Shown here one piece after another: positions 9,106 through 18,396 of a DNA stretch of 64,000 nucleotides (the first letter of the stretch is position 1; each line of letters opens with the position of its first letter). This stretch comes from an uncultured Bryobacterales bacterium. GTDB taxonomy: Bacteria; Acidobacteriota; Terriglobia; Bryobacterales; UBA6623. The notes beneath the pieces were generated by a model, which worked only from the letters and a program-made list of their open reading frames with translations, did no database searches and had not been told where the DNA came from. Made by a program: the position numbers and the translations under genes. The stretch is from contig OX638379.1 of NCBI GenBank assembly GCA_951813605.1, positions 5,220,062-5,284,061 on the forward strand, given 5' to 3'.

Positions 9106-9670
9106 GATCACCGGGATGCGCAAGACCTCGAGACCCCGCGCGAGTCCTCTAGTCCAAGGCTCACTCGCGCGTCGGTGTCGATGCGGCTCTCGACTCGGCT
9201 GATCGTGATTGACGGCAGCAGTCGCTAGCCCCGAAGATGCTGAAGGCCAAGGATTGCTTCGCGACACCGGGAACAACGCTCGTGATGTCGACTGCCGCGT
9301 TCGCAAGGGTGCAGGGCCCTTCTTGCGGTCGAAGCGCCGGGCTTTCTCCCGCACCATGTTTTCTCGGTCACTTTCCTGCGCCCGGATGCTGCGTTGCCGT
9401 TACATTTTGTGGTCGGCTTTCCGATTCGGCACCAAAGTGTCCGTTCACCAAGGGTTTGTTCCTCCGAGCAAGCTCCCAGCGGAGCAGAGTCGCGAGCCTT
9501 GTGCTTGACGCGGGGTGTCGTACCTAGCCCTCATTACTCGCAGGCTCGCTCGCCAATTGTGCAGCGAAGTCATTCCTTTGACGCAATGCCACCCGATCCG
9601 GCAAGCGCCGGAACCGGAAATCTCGGCCGGGCTATGACCTCGGCCAGACACCCGCGGATTCGCAAAGCGA
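9106..9670. other. Intergenic region, no gene seen
   Basis: About 565 bases between the convergent HAD gene and maeB. Small open frames exist on both strands but show no domain, signal peptide or ribosome-binding site that I can recognise. I see no strong hairpin followed by a T-run. Confidence 0.4.
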
Positions 9671-11950
9671 TCAATCCGCCGCGATTTCCGAGGCTACGGG
9701 AATCCTCAGTTGCGCGTCGTGGACGGTGATCGCCGACATCGTGATCACGTCTTCCACGTCGAATCCTTTCTGCAAGACCGCGACCGGCTTGTCCAAGCCC
9801 ATCAAGATCGGGCCCAGCGAGCGAGCGCCCGCGAACTGCTTGAGCAGCTTGTAGGCTATGTTCGCCGACGCCAAATTGGGAAACACGAGCACGTTTGCCT
9901 CGCCCTGCAGCTTAGAGAACGGAAAAAACTCCTCCATGATCTGCGGATCGAGGGCGGTGTCAACCTGCATCTCGCCGTCCACGATCATTCCCGGATCCAA
10001 TTCCGCGCAGATTTCGGCTGCCCGCTGGACCTTCTCGGAATCCGGGTAGCGCGCCGAGCCGAAGTTCGAGAACGACAGCAGCGCGACCCGGGGCTCGATG
10101 CCTAGGCGCTCCGCCCGGCGGGCGGAAAGGAGCGCGATCTCTGCCATGTCCTCGGGGCTCGGATCGATATTGACCGTCGTGTCCGCCAGCAGGTAGATCT
10201 TGCGCTGGCGAATCATCATGTACAGACCCGAAACCTTACGTACGCCGCTTCGCCTGGCGATGATCCGCAACGCGATGCGCAACGTCTCGGGGTAATGGCG
10301 CGTAATGCCCGCCACCATCCCGTCGACGTCGCCGAGATGCACCATCATCGCCCCGAACGCCATCGGATCCTCCAGCATCTTCAGCGCGTCGTCCATTGTG
10401 CAGCCCTTTCGCTGGCGCAGACGAAAGAGTTCCCGAGCGTACTCCGTAATTTGCGGGAATTCTTCCGGGTCGATGATGTCCCAGCCGCTGGTCGGAAGAC
10501 GCAGGCGCTCGGCCTGATTCAGGATTCTCGCTTGATTGCCTAGCAGCACGGGCTTGGCTATGCGCTCTTCGCGCAAGACGTAGGCGGCTCGCAGTATCTT
10601 CTCGTGGTTTCCCTCCGGCAGCACGATGCGACGCGGATCCTCCTTGGCTCGCCCGAGGATCATTTGAAAAACTTCCTGGCTGCTGTCCAGCCGGACCGCC
10701 AGGCTCTCCCGGTAGTCGTTGAGTACGATGCGCCTACCAGACGCACCGCTGCTGATCGCGGCCTCCGCGACTTGGTGCGCGACTTGCAGCGTCACCCGAG
10801 GATCGAACGGCTTGGGAATGATGTAGCGCGGCCCGAACTCGAGCTGCTCGGAGGTGTAGATCCGGCGCACCGAATCCGGCACAGGCTGCTTGGCGAGTTC
10901 GGCGAGCGCGCGTACGGCGGCAAACTTCATTGCGTCGTTGACGCAGCTTGCCTCGACATCTAGCGCTCCGCGGAAAAGCGACGGAAAGCACAAGACATTA
11001 TTTACTTGATTGGGATAGTCGGAACGGCCCGTGGCGATGATCGCATCGGATCGCGTGGCGATGGCCTTGCTGTATTCGATTTCCGGGTCGGGGTTCGCCA
11101 GGGCAAAGACGATCGGTGCTTCCGCCATCGTCACTAACATGGCTGGCGTAAGCACGTCCGCCTTGGACAGGCCGACGAACGCGTCCGCTCCCTGGATTGC
11201 CTCTTGCAGCGTCCGCAACGTGGTGTCGCGTGCGAATCGGCTTTTGTAGGGGTTCATCCCTGCCGTTCGGCCTTGGTAGATCACGCCTCGTGAGTCCAGC
11301 ACCGTCAGGTTTTCCGGATTCACGCCCAGCTTGAGGTAGAAGTCGGCGCATGCAATGCCGCTCGCTCCGGCTCCATTGACAACCACGCGCAATCCGCTCA
11401 GCTCCTTGCCCGCGACTTCGGCCGCATTGAGCAACGCCGCTCCGCTGATGATCGCCGTGCCGTGCTGGTCGTCGTGGAAGACGGGGATCTGCAAGCGCTT
11501 GGTCAGCTGCTCCTCGACATAGAAGCACTCCGGCGCCTTGATATCTTCCAAGTTCACTCCGCCGAAGGTCGGTTCCAGCAATTCAACGACCCGCACGATT
11601 TCTTCTGGGTCCGATGTGTCGAGTTCGAGATCGAACACGTCGATGTCCGCGAAGCGCTTGAAGAGAACGGCTTTGCCCTCCATCACGGGCTTGCCGGCCA
11701 GCGGTCCGATGTTCCCGAGGCCCAGGACGGCCGAGCCGTTCGAGACGACGGCCACGAGATTCGAGCGGGTCGTGTAGCGACCTGCCAGTCTCGGATTCCG
11801 GACTATCTCGAGGCATGCCTCCGCGACGCCCGGGGAATAGGCCAGGCTTAGGTCGATCTGCGTGTCCGAAGGTTTCGTCGGCGCGATGGCGATCTTGCCT
11901 GGCCGAGGATAACGGTGGTATTCGAGCGCTGTTTGCTTGCGGACCTCCAC
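9671..11950 (-). CDS. maeB: NADP-dependent malic enzyme fused to phosphotransacetylase-like domain
   Basis: 759 residues, the standard MaeB length, from a GTG at 11950. Residues ~1-420 are the malic enzyme: YSPGVAEACLEI, NGSAVLGLGNIGPLAGKPVM, the metal-binding FHDDQHGTAIISGAALLNA and the dinucleotide-binding VVNGAGASGIACADFYLKLG. Residues ~430-759 form the phosphate acetyl/butyryltransferase-like domain (RIVLPEGNHEKILRAAYVL; FPNLASANIAYKLLKQFAGA). The enzyme decarboxylates malate to pyruvate with NADP. The C-terminal domain is thought to sense acetyl-CoA or related effectors rather than catalyse. It provides NADPH and pyruvate during growth on C4 acids, which fits the nearby carboxylate transporter. 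Monocistronic; divergent from the cytochrome gene at 12205. Confidence 0.96.
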   Translation of the reverse strand: MEVRKQTALEYHRYPRPGKIAIAPTKPSDTQIDLSLAYSPGVAEACLEIVRNPRLAGRYTTRSNLVAVVSNGSAVLGLGNIGPLAGKPVMEGKAVLFKRFADIDVFDLELDTSDPEEIVRVVELLEPTFGGVNLEDIKAPECFYVEEQLTKRLQIPVFHDDQHGTAIISGAALLNAAEVAGKELSGLRVVVNGAGASGIACADFYLKLGVNPENLTVLDSRGVIYQGRTAGMNPYKSRFARDTTLRTLQEAIQGADAFVGLSKADVLTPAMLVTMAEAPIVFALANPDPEIEYSKAIATRSDAIIATGRSDYPNQVNNVLCFPSLFRGALDVEASCVNDAMKFAAVRALAELAKQPVPDSVRRIYTSEQLEFGPRYIIPKPFDPRVTLQVAHQVAEAAISSGASGRRIVLNDYRESLAVRLDSSQEVFQMILGRAKEDPRRIVLPEGNHEKILRAAYVLREERIAKPVLLGNQARILNQAERLRLPTSGWDIIDPEEFPQITEYARELFRLRQRKGCTMDDALKMLEDPMAFGAMMVHLGDVDGMVAGITRHYPETLRIALRIIARRSGVRKVSGLYMMIRQRKIYLLADTTVNIDPSPEDMAEIALLSARRAERLGIEPRVALLSFSNFGSARYPDSEKVQRAAEICAELDPGMIVDGEMQVDTALDPQIMEEFFPFSKLQGEANVLVFPNLASANIAYKLLKQFAGARSLGPILMGLDKPVAVLQKGFDVEDVITMSAITVHDAQLRIPVASEIAAD

Positions 11951-12204
11951 GCTGCCTCGTTTCCGGCGCTGGCCAAATAGGCTGTGCCGAGCCTAGGATT
12001 TGAGGCTAGCACGGGCTCCGGCTCTCGAAGCGCAGCCGCTGCTCGATTCATCCGTCGAAACGGCTAGGATTCACCCGCGGTTCCGGAGGAACGGCTTCGT
12101 CCTCGCGACCCTTTCGATCCAAGGCGGTATGCTTTGGACGATAGCGAACGGGCGGGCAGGCGCTCCGTGCGGGACGGTACGACACTCGGTCGGTTGGAAG
12201 AGCG

Positions 12205-12627
12205 ATGAGAGAGCGGCGGCTACCTCTCTACTTGGGAACGGCGGCAGCGCTGTTGCTTGTAGCAGGGGCGATGTCTCAAGAGCCTGCGCTGAAGCCGGTC
12301 GCCACGGTGACCCAGCTCATGCAGGCAATGGTCATACCCGCTTCCAACGCGCTGTTCAATCTGCCAAGGCAAGTGCCGGAAGATGACCAGGGATGGTCCG
12401 AGGCCCGCAACAGCGCCGTGATTCTGTCCGAATCCGGCAACTTGCTCATGATTGGCAGCCGGGCCCAAGATTCCGAGGTCTGGATGGCGACTTCCCGGGC
12501 CCTTGTCGAAGCAGGCGCGGCCGCCCTGAAAGCTGCGCAGGCCAAGGACGTGGAAGCCATCACCGAAGTCGGCAATCAGATCATCGCAGCCTGCGAGAGT
12601 TGCCACGAAAAGCACTGGATTCGCTGA
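12205..12627 (+). CDS. Small exported c-type cytochrome (class II-like, C-terminal heme)
   Basis: 140 residues. The N-terminus has a signal peptide (LPLYLGTAAALLLVAGAMSQ). The body is helical with Ala-rich amphipathic segments. The single heme motif sits near the C-terminus: Cys130-Glu-Ser-Cys133-His134 followed by EKHW. A helical body with a C-terminal CxxCH resembles cytochrome c'/c556-type four-helix bundles. The protein at 22143-22631 ends in the same CxxCHEK(Y/H)W pattern and is a diverged paralog. It likely carries electrons or binds gas in the periplasm; the partner is unknown. It lies about 100 bases upstream of the secreted hydrolase on the same strand. Confidence 0.8.
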   Translation: MRERRLPLYLGTAAALLLVAGAMSQEPALKPVATVTQLMQAMVIPASNALFNLPRQVPEDDQGWSEARNSAVILSESGNLLMIGSRAQDSEVWMATSRALVEAGAAALKAAQAKDVEAITEVGNQIIAACESCHEKHWIR

Positions 12628-12726
12628 CCCATGCCCGGAAACCTGCCTGTCGCAGGGCGACGGCCGGTCGCATCGATGTCCCGGGTATCGCGAACGGCAA
12701 ATTGCTAGTCTTTGTGTGTGAATTTG

Positions 12727-14697
12727 ATGAGAGCCGCGAGAATCGCCGTGATCTTGCTCGCAACGAGTCTCTGCTCGGCGGAGATTCCCGCTCGCGACAG
12801 CCGGAACCACGAGATTCGCCATACTGACCTGCACTACTCCCTTGGGGAATACACCAGATCCCAGTGGGAGGGCCGAGCCGAATTCCTGCGCAAGCAGGTT
12901 CTCTTCTCCTCCGGACTGCTTCCACCGCCGCGCAAAACGCCGCTCAACCCGTTGACAGGAGAGGTGATCTCCCATGAGGACTACTCGGTTGCGAGCGTGC
13001 TCCTGGAAACCTATCCCGGCTATTTCCTAGGGGGAAGTCTGTACCGGCCGGCTGGCAAGCCGGGCCCTTTCCCGGCGATCGTATCGCCGCACGGTCACTG
13101 GCGGTACGGCCGGTTCGAGAATTCCGAGATCAATTCCGTGCCCGGACGGGCGATCAGCTTGGCTCGCCAAGGCTATGTTGTGTTCGCTTACGACATGGTG
13201 GGCTGGAATGACACGATGCAGGCTCCGCACGGTTTTGCCGGCCCGCGAGAGGAACTGTGGCTCTTCGGAACGCTCGGACTCCAACTATGGAACAGCATTC
13301 GGGTGGTTGACTATCTCGTTTCCTTGCCAGATGTCGATCGGTTGCGGGTCGGCGTCACCGGGGCTTCTGGCGGCGGAACCCAAGCGTTCCTGCTGGCGGC
13401 GGTCGATGATCGGATTGGATATTCCGCCCCCGTCAACATGGTCTCCTTCCAGATGCAGGGAGGGTCGCGTTGCGAGAACGCCCCGCTGCTGCGAATCGGA
13501 ACCAACAATGTCGAGATCGCAGCGGCGTTCGCCCCCAAGCCGCAGCTGCTGGTGTCGGCAACCGGGGACTGGACAGTCAACGTGCCGCAAGAGGAGTTCC
13601 CGGCCGTCCAGAACGTCTACCGATTGTTAGACGCGGAATCCAACGTGGAATGGAGGCAGTTCGATTCGCCCCACAACTACCACAAGGACAGCAGGGAAGC
13701 GGTCTATGCCTTCTTCGGCAAGCGCATTCTCGGGGACGCGGACGCATCGCGCTTCCTTGAGCGCAGCTCGCAGCCGGAACAATTGAGTTCGCTGCTCTAC
13801 CTGTGGGGGCGGCCCCTGCCCGAGGGAGCGGTGGGCTTCGAGGAACTGGTGCGGCAGCGGATTGCCGCATCGGAGGCAGACACTCTGGCGCTTGGCGTGG
13901 GAGACGAATCGTCGCTGATTCGTGCGCGGACCGCATTCAAGGAGCGCTTGGGGCTGGCCCTGCTCGCGGATGTCCCCAAGCAAGACGCGGTACAGATGCA
14001 GCGAGTCCAGGGGGCGGAACTTTTGCTCGGGAGGAAAGTCCTAGGCGACCGCATACCGGCTAGGTTTCTGAACGAGGACTCGCGCAAGGCACCGCCAACT
14101 CTTCTCGTGCATCCATCCGGAATAAACGCGGGCGAGCAGTCCGCCATCGGCAGGGCTCTGATCGCGAGCGGCGCCCCGGTGCTTCTTATCGATGCCTTCC
14201 AAACTGGCTCGGCGGCTGCGGAGCGCGACATCGCCGGGGCGGGTAGGAACGCCGAGCGTTATTACCATGTGTTTAACCGCAGCGACGACGCCAATCGAGT
14301 GCAGGACATCCTGACTGCGCTCGCGTTTCTCCGTCAGCGCGACGGGGCCGGCGCCGTCAGCCTGATCGGATTGGGACGGGCGGGCCTGTGGGGCCTTCTG
14401 GCCGCATCGATCGATGGAGAAGTGCGCTCGGTGGTCGCCGACTTGGATCGCTTCGACGCCGCGAACGACTCCGCTTATGTCGACGGCCTCTTCATACCCG
14501 GGTTGCGGCGCGCCGGCGATTTCCGCGCGGCCGCCTCGTTGCTGTCCGTAGGCCGAGTGCTGCTTCACAACGGCCACGAGGCGTTTCCCACGCCGTGGTT
14601 TCGAGCCGCGTTCGAGGCGGCGGGCCGCTCGGATAGCCTCAAGATTGAAGACAGCGTCGCCGCGGCCGAGGTCGTCCTAGACTGGATCGGACGATGA
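12727..14697 (+). CDS. Secreted double alpha/beta-hydrolase, acetyl-esterase-like
   Basis: 656 residues. ATG 12727 is preferred because a signal peptide follows directly (MRAARIAVILLATSLCSAEI). The first half is an acetylxylan-esterase/Abhydrolase_7-like domain: IVSPHGHWRYGRF for the oxyanion region, FAYDMVGWNDT, and the nucleophile elbow GVTGASGGGTQAF with Ser214. FDSPHNYHKD is a plausible site for the catalytic His. The second half (~420-656) repeats the fold: LLVHPSGINAG, a RDGAGAVSLIGLGRAGLWG elbow and HNGHEAF. Here the elbow has Arg551 where the serine should be, so this copy should be inactive. The protein probably deacylates carbohydrate or xenobiotic esters in the periplasm. Substrate unknown. 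Confidence 0.82.
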   Translation: MRAARIAVILLATSLCSAEIPARDSRNHEIRHTDLHYSLGEYTRSQWEGRAEFLRKQVLFSSGLLPPPRKTPLNPLTGEVISHEDYSVASVLLETYPGYFLGGSLYRPAGKPGPFPAIVSPHGHWRYGRFENSEINSVPGRAISLARQGYVVFAYDMVGWNDTMQAPHGFAGPREELWLFGTLGLQLWNSIRVVDYLVSLPDVDRLRVGVTGASGGGTQAFLLAAVDDRIGYSAPVNMVSFQMQGGSRCENAPLLRIGTNNVEIAAAFAPKPQLLVSATGDWTVNVPQEEFPAVQNVYRLLDAESNVEWRQFDSPHNYHKDSREAVYAFFGKRILGDADASRFLERSSQPEQLSSLLYLWGRPLPEGAVGFEELVRQRIAASEADTLALGVGDESSLIRARTAFKERLGLALLADVPKQDAVQMQRVQGAELLLGRKVLGDRIPARFLNEDSRKAPPTLLVHPSGINAGEQSAIGRALIASGAPVLLIDAFQTGSAAAERDIAGAGRNAERYYHVFNRSDDANRVQDILTALAFLRQRDGAGAVSLIGLGRAGLWGLLAASIDGEVRSVVADLDRFDAANDSAYVDGLFIPGLRRAGDFRAAASLLSVGRVLLHNGHEAFPTPWFRAAFEAAGRSDSLKIEDSVAAAEVVLDWIGR

Positions 14698-14787
14698 ACG
14701 ATCTCCTGCGTACCCCGTCTGCGATGATGGCGTCCAGGTAGATGATTTCCACCGTCCGGCCTCCAGGCTCCGCAGTCACCGAACGGA

Positions 14788-15273
14788 ATGCTTGAAACGG
14801 GACAGCAGATCAAGAGCAAGCGTGCCAAAGCCGTGCCGCTGCTAATCGCGGTTGGCCTGGCCGCCGGGATCGTGCCGCTCGCCTACATGGAATGGAAGCG
14901 CCGCGCGGAGCAGCCTCCCGAGCAGATCGTGCTGACCGACGAAGCTCGCGCCTACTTGACCAAACTCGACCTTGGAAGTGTCGAAATGTCCGCGATCGAG
15001 AACACCCTAGGACAGACGCTGGTCGAGATCACGGGCAAGATCCGCAATCTAGGCGCGAGCCCTGTGCAGCGCATTCGCTTGAACTGCGTGTTTTTCGACG
15101 TATACGGAGTGGAGCTTCACCGGGCGCTCTCGACGATCGTTCGCGATAGGGACGGGCTTGCCCCTTCCGCCGAGCGGGAGTTCCGGTTACCGTTCGACGA
15201 CATTCCCGAGGGCTGGAACCAAGTCATGCCGAAGCTTTATATCGCCGAGATCGTTTTCACCGCAGCGGACTGA
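14788..15273 (+). CDS. Membrane-anchored protein with FxLYD/DUF-like beta domain
   Basis: 161 residues. One N-terminal transmembrane segment (AVPLLIAVGLAAGIVPLAYM) preceded by a basic KSKRAK stretch predicts an N-in anchor. The rest is a beta-rich periplasmic domain with the pattern LVEITGKIRNLGASPVQRIRL then VFFDVYGVELHRALSTI. This is how FxLYD and related late-embryogenesis-type immunoglobulin-like domains read. No catalytic residues are apparent. It follows the hydrolase by 90 bases on the same strand. I do not recognise a named family with certainty and cannot give a function. Confidence 0.7.
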   Translation: MLETGQQIKSKRAKAVPLLIAVGLAAGIVPLAYMEWKRRAEQPPEQIVLTDEARAYLTKLDLGSVEMSAIENTLGQTLVEITGKIRNLGASPVQRIRLNCVFFDVYGVELHRALSTIVRDRDGLAPSAEREFRLPFDDIPEGWNQVMPKLYIAEIVFTAAD

Positions 15274-15431
15274 TTCAGAGCTCGGGGCTCGGCGGCCGCG
15301 GTTGCGGTCGCGGCCATTGTGTGCCGTGGGGGATCGATCACCGAATCTTCGTCCGTGGGGCCGATTCTATTCATACAGTGTCGCCAGAACTCGGTCGCGG
15401 ATTTCAGGCATGCGCTGGAGCCTTGGTTGCG

Positions 15432-15460
15432 TATGCATCGATTTACTAGATTTATGCATA
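15432..15460 (+). promoter_or_regulatory. Candidate VapBC operator (inverted repeat)
   Basis: The motif TATGCAT at 15432-15438 is repeated in inverted form as ATGCATA at 15454-15460, the second half-site also reading as the palindrome TATGCATA (15453-15460). It overlaps the probable vapB start. VapB antitoxins usually bind such paired palindromes to repress their own operon; binding here is inferred. Confidence 0.5.
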
Positions 15461-15663
15461 TGAGGACTACGCTCAATATCGACGACGACCTGCTGAAAAC
15501 GGCATCGAGGGTGACAGGCGAAAAGCAAAAGACGGCATTGGTGCGGCTCGGATTGCAGGCGCTGATCGAACGCGCCAGCGCGCGGCAGCTAGCTCGAATG
15601 GGCGGTACGGCGCACCACCTCGAACCAATTCCGCGGAGACGGTCAAGGTCTGAATCCGAATGA
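15460..15663 (+). CDS. vapB: Type II antitoxin, VapB family
   Basis: 67 residues from ATG 15460; an in-frame ATG at 15454 would add two residues. The N-terminus MRTTLNIDDDLLKTASRVTG is the ribbon-helix-helix DNA-binding region typical of VapB/DUF2191 antitoxins. The segment KTALVRLGLQALIERASARQ continues the second helix. The C-terminal RRRSRSESE tail is basic/polar and would wrap around the toxin. It neutralises VapC and autoregulates the operon. Its TGA overlaps the vapC ATG by four bases, the usual coupling for toxin-antitoxin pairs. Confidence 0.9.
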   Translation: MRTTLNIDDDLLKTASRVTGEKQKTALVRLGLQALIERASARQLARMGGTAHHLEPIPRRRSRSESE

Positions 15664-16022
15664 TCTTGGTCGACACTTCCGTTTGGGCAGACCATTTCCG
15701 CCGCAAGAATGCCAACTTGGTCCAAGCTTTGGAACTGGAACTGGTCGTGTGCCACGCGTTCGTCATTGGCGAGCTAGCCTGCGGCAATCTGCGGAGACGC
15801 GACTTCACGCTCTACCTGCTTTCCGCCCTCCCGAGGTTGCCGATGGCGCAGCATGACGAGTCGATGCAATTGTTAGGTAGAGCCGGCCTTCATGGAAGTC
15901 GGCTGGGATGGGTTGACATCCACTTGCTATGCGCCGCACGGAAAGCTGGGAGCCAGTTGTGGACCTTGGACCGGTCCCTCGCCTCGGCCGCCAAGGCCAC
16001 CCGAGCCGCGCTGTTCGAATAG
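15660..16022 (+). CDS. vapC: Type II toxin VapC, PIN-domain ribonuclease
   Basis: 120 residues, a PIN domain from end to end. The four acidic residues that bind Mg/Mn are all present: Asp5 in MILVDTSVWADHF, Glu38 in VIGELACGNL, Asp86 in GWVDIHLL and Asp104 in TLDRSL. The toxin should therefore be active, cleaving RNA (often initiator tRNA or rRNA in studied VapCs). It overlaps the antitoxin gene by ATGA. The pair lies between two unrelated genes, the usual accessory placement. Confidence 0.93.
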   Translation: MILVDTSVWADHFRRKNANLVQALELELVVCHAFVIGELACGNLRRRDFTLYLLSALPRLPMAQHDESMQLLGRAGLHGSRLGWVDIHLLCAARKAGSQLWTLDRSLASAAKATRAALFE

Positions 16023-16244
16023 TGACCGCCGACTTGGGAAAGGCCGACTGCCTAGCTCTCGGCTACAAAGGCCGGTTGTTCCAGCCAGGTGCTGCCGACC
16101 CGATAGCAAATTCTCTCGGGGCAGGTGCGAGTGCAAATCGCCGTGGGCCTTTCTCGGCCTCCCGGAAGCAAATGTGTCCGCCGGAAACCCGGCGTTCACG
16201 ACTCGTCTGGAGGATGCGTCCCGCAGCTGGCCTCGATAGACAGT

Positions 16245-17210
16245 TCAGTCACCGTAGTACTCGCGGCTTGAGGACGCCAGCGTTGCGCCTTGGTCAGCCT
16301 TCCACGATTCCAGCTTTGCGAAGTCGACACCGGCCCACTTTCCACGCAGAGCACTCATTTGGCTGTCGCTTAGGTTGCGGTGCGCTCTCGCCAGCCGGAT
16401 GTCCTCGTCTACCTGGGCTGGCGATGTGCAGCCTAGAATGGCCGTCGCGATGGGCAGGGACCAGACATAGTTGAGGTTGTCCTCTAGCGACGAGATGCCG
16501 TGCTCGTGCAGCACACCCACGCCAGTCGTCTTCATGGCCATGACACCGACGCCCTTCTCGATCGCCTTTGGAAGCGCCGTCTTCTCGAAGCTGAGATCCC
16601 GGTTCGCACCGTCGGTGACGCTGAGGGGCATCAAGACCGTGTCCCAGGCGTACGCGTCCAGCATCTTCGCAAGAACCCGGGGGTCCATGTGACCTGTGAA
16701 GCCGACATGTCGGATCTTGCCATCGCGGCGAGCCTTTTCAATCATCTCCATCGCCCCGCGCGGCCCGAAGACGAAATCGATGTCCTCCATGTGCATCACA
16801 TTGTGAACTTGGTACAGGTCGATGTAGTCGGTCTTCAGCCCGGAGAGACTCTGGTTGAGGTCCAGCTCTGAGTGGCTGTACGTGCGGTGGCGGGTCTTGG
16901 TCCCGTAGACTATTCGGTCCCGCGGGACGCCTTCTAAGGCGATCCCGTAGCGACGCTGGCTGAGCCCGTACGCGCCCGCCGCGGCCGAGTCGAAATAGTT
17001 GATTCCCGATTCGTAGCAGCGGCGGATGGTGCGTAGCGCTTCTGATTCGTCGCGGTGAGTGCCGACCCGACCCCCGCCCAGTCCGACGATGCTGACTTCC
17101 AGACCCGTTTTGCCTAGCATCCTTCGCGGCACAGGCTCCGCGGCGGCGGCACTCGCGGCAAGACCTAGCCCGGCCGCGGCTTTGACGAATTCCCTTCTGC
17201 TTTCCGGCAT
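16245..17210 (-). CDS. Exported (Tat) aldo/keto reductase
   Basis: 321 residues. The N-terminus MPESRREFVKAAAGLGLAAS is a Tat signal with SRREF, so the enzyme should be exported folded with its cofactor. The catalytic tetrad of the family is complete: Asp74 and Tyr81 in FDSAAAGAYG, Lys105 in VYGTKTRH and His136 in YQVHNVMH. GLGGGRVGTHRDE near the start and FTGHMDP in the barrel also fit AKRs of the general-stress/oxidoreductase group. It likely reduces an aldehyde or ketone, but a periplasmic NAD(P)H source is unclear, as for other Tat-AKRs of this phylum. Stand-alone gene. Confidence 0.88.
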   Translation of the reverse strand: MPESRREFVKAAAGLGLAASAAAAEPVPRRMLGKTGLEVSIVGLGGGRVGTHRDESEALRTIRRCYESGINYFDSAAAGAYGLSQRRYGIALEGVPRDRIVYGTKTRHRTYSHSELDLNQSLSGLKTDYIDLYQVHNVMHMEDIDFVFGPRGAMEMIEKARRDGKIRHVGFTGHMDPRVLAKMLDAYAWDTVLMPLSVTDGANRDLSFEKTALPKAIEKGVGVMAMKTTGVGVLHEHGISSLEDNLNYVWSLPIATAILGCTSPAQVDEDIRLARAHRNLSDSQMSALRGKWAGVDFAKLESWKADQGATLASSSREYYGD

Positions 17211-17718
17211 GTGACTCCTTTATGACGGACGTGCGTCCCTTGTAGGACAGGGTAAACCATTCCGCGGGTCGCGTTCTTCGTCCGAGTGGCCTGCGGAACG
17301 TCCAACATTACGTAGGATGGCCGATTGAACACGCACCAGCCGAAGGAACTGCGCTAATGGAATGCTTAATCGAACGAATCGATTGACAATCGGATTCGAA
17401 GGCCACAGGGGAAGCCGGTGGGGAGAAAACGCGATCAGCGGACGCGAGGCTTGGTTCTGTCGTATGTGGCCTCCTCTAGACGGAGACTTGCCAGGGAGCT
17501 GTTGCCGCACTGGCAAACGAAAGCCGACAGCACGCGTGCGTTGTCCTGTCCAAGGTCTCGCGGTGTGCGGCGTCGGCAGGGTGACGGTGGGAGCGACGAC
17601 AGTGCGTCAGGCTACAGGCATGGGCTCTGGACGGTGGCAACGCGCCGCAAGGCCCAGGGTCAAGCGGCTGGACGTGGGATCGAATCGTAGGCGACGCAGG
17701 GCAATCCGGCTCGAGCAG
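17211..17718. other. Intergenic region, no gene supported
   Basis: About 500 bases between the start of the aldo/keto reductase and the end of the methyltransferase. An open frame runs from 17362 through the next gene on the opposite strand, but its translation shows no recognisable domain. Nothing RNA-like was seen. Confidence 0.35.
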
Positions 17719-18396
17719 TCAGGCGCGCCCTACGATTGCGGGCCGCCGGTACGTGACCCGGAAGCGCCGAACCGGAGGCTTCTCGGCGTCGAAGTAGTCT
17801 TCAAACGAGAGTTCCTCGAGGCCAACGCGCTGAAGCGTCCCGAGCTCGGAGCGGGTCACGGGCCAAGGCATCTCGCCGGGGTCTTCGGCTTCATCCCTTG
17901 CTCTCGCGATCAACAGCATACGGCCGCCCGGCGCAATGAATGACGCCAATTGGCCCATCGCTTTGCAGCGCAGTCCGCGGGGAAGCACCTGAAGCGTATA
18001 CGCTTCGTGGACCAAGTCGAACCCTCGTGCCCAATCCGCCGGAGGGTGAAACAGATCGGCAGCCACGTACTCGACCTCTGTGCCCGTGAACCGCTTGGCC
18101 GCCAGCGCGATAGCGGAAATTGATATATCGAACGCAGTTACGTCGAAGCCCCGGCGTCTCAGTTCTTCGGCATCGTCCCCCAGTCCACAGCCCACCACAA
18201 GAGCGCTCCTGCCTGTACCGTCGATCCGTTCCCGCTCAAGCCAGCTCACCAGGTTCGGACTCGGTTGCAAATCCGCCCACGGGACTATCGAAACGCCCGC
18301 AGATTCCGCCTGGCCATACAATTGCTCGAACCAAGCCAAGGGCTCTCCGTTTTCGATGGCCGCTAGCGCGAGATGCCGAGCCAATTGCCGATTCAC
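17719..18396 (-). CDS. Class I SAM-dependent methyltransferase
   Basis: 225 residues with the GTG at 18396 as start: VNRQLARHLALAAIENGEP is the common N-terminus of this group, while the frame upstream (to 18483) has no family similarity. The SAM site is ALVVGCGLGDDAEELRRRG (motif I), followed by the acidic ribose-binding turn FDVTAFDISISAIALAAKR and motif DFHxxxx-like VAADLFHPPADWARGFDLVHE. The group is near thiopurine S-methyltransferase-like/TehB-like proteins acting on small molecules. Cytoplasmic. The target cannot be judged. Monocistronic. Confidence 0.85.
   Translation of the reverse strand: MNRQLARHLALAAIENGEPLAWFEQLYGQAESAGVSIVPWADLQPSPNLVSWLERERIDGTGRSALVVGCGLGDDAEELRRRGFDVTAFDISISAIALAAKRFTGTEVEYVAADLFHPPADWARGFDLVHEAYTLQVLPRGLRCKAMGQLASFIAPGGRMLLIARARDEAEDPGEMPWPVTRSELGTLQRVGLEELSFEDYFDAEKPPVRRFRVTYRRPAIVGRA

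Noticed and set aside
16023..16244. Possible second VapC fragment after vapC (VTADLGKADCLALGYKGRLF)
   Set aside because: The phrase is vaguely PIN-like but short, without the acidic residues in the right order. Not enough to call a relic.
17600..17700. A short MGSGRWQR-like phrase upstream of the methyltransferase end
   Set aside because: It recalls phrases from transposon-associated proteins, but nothing else around it supports that.
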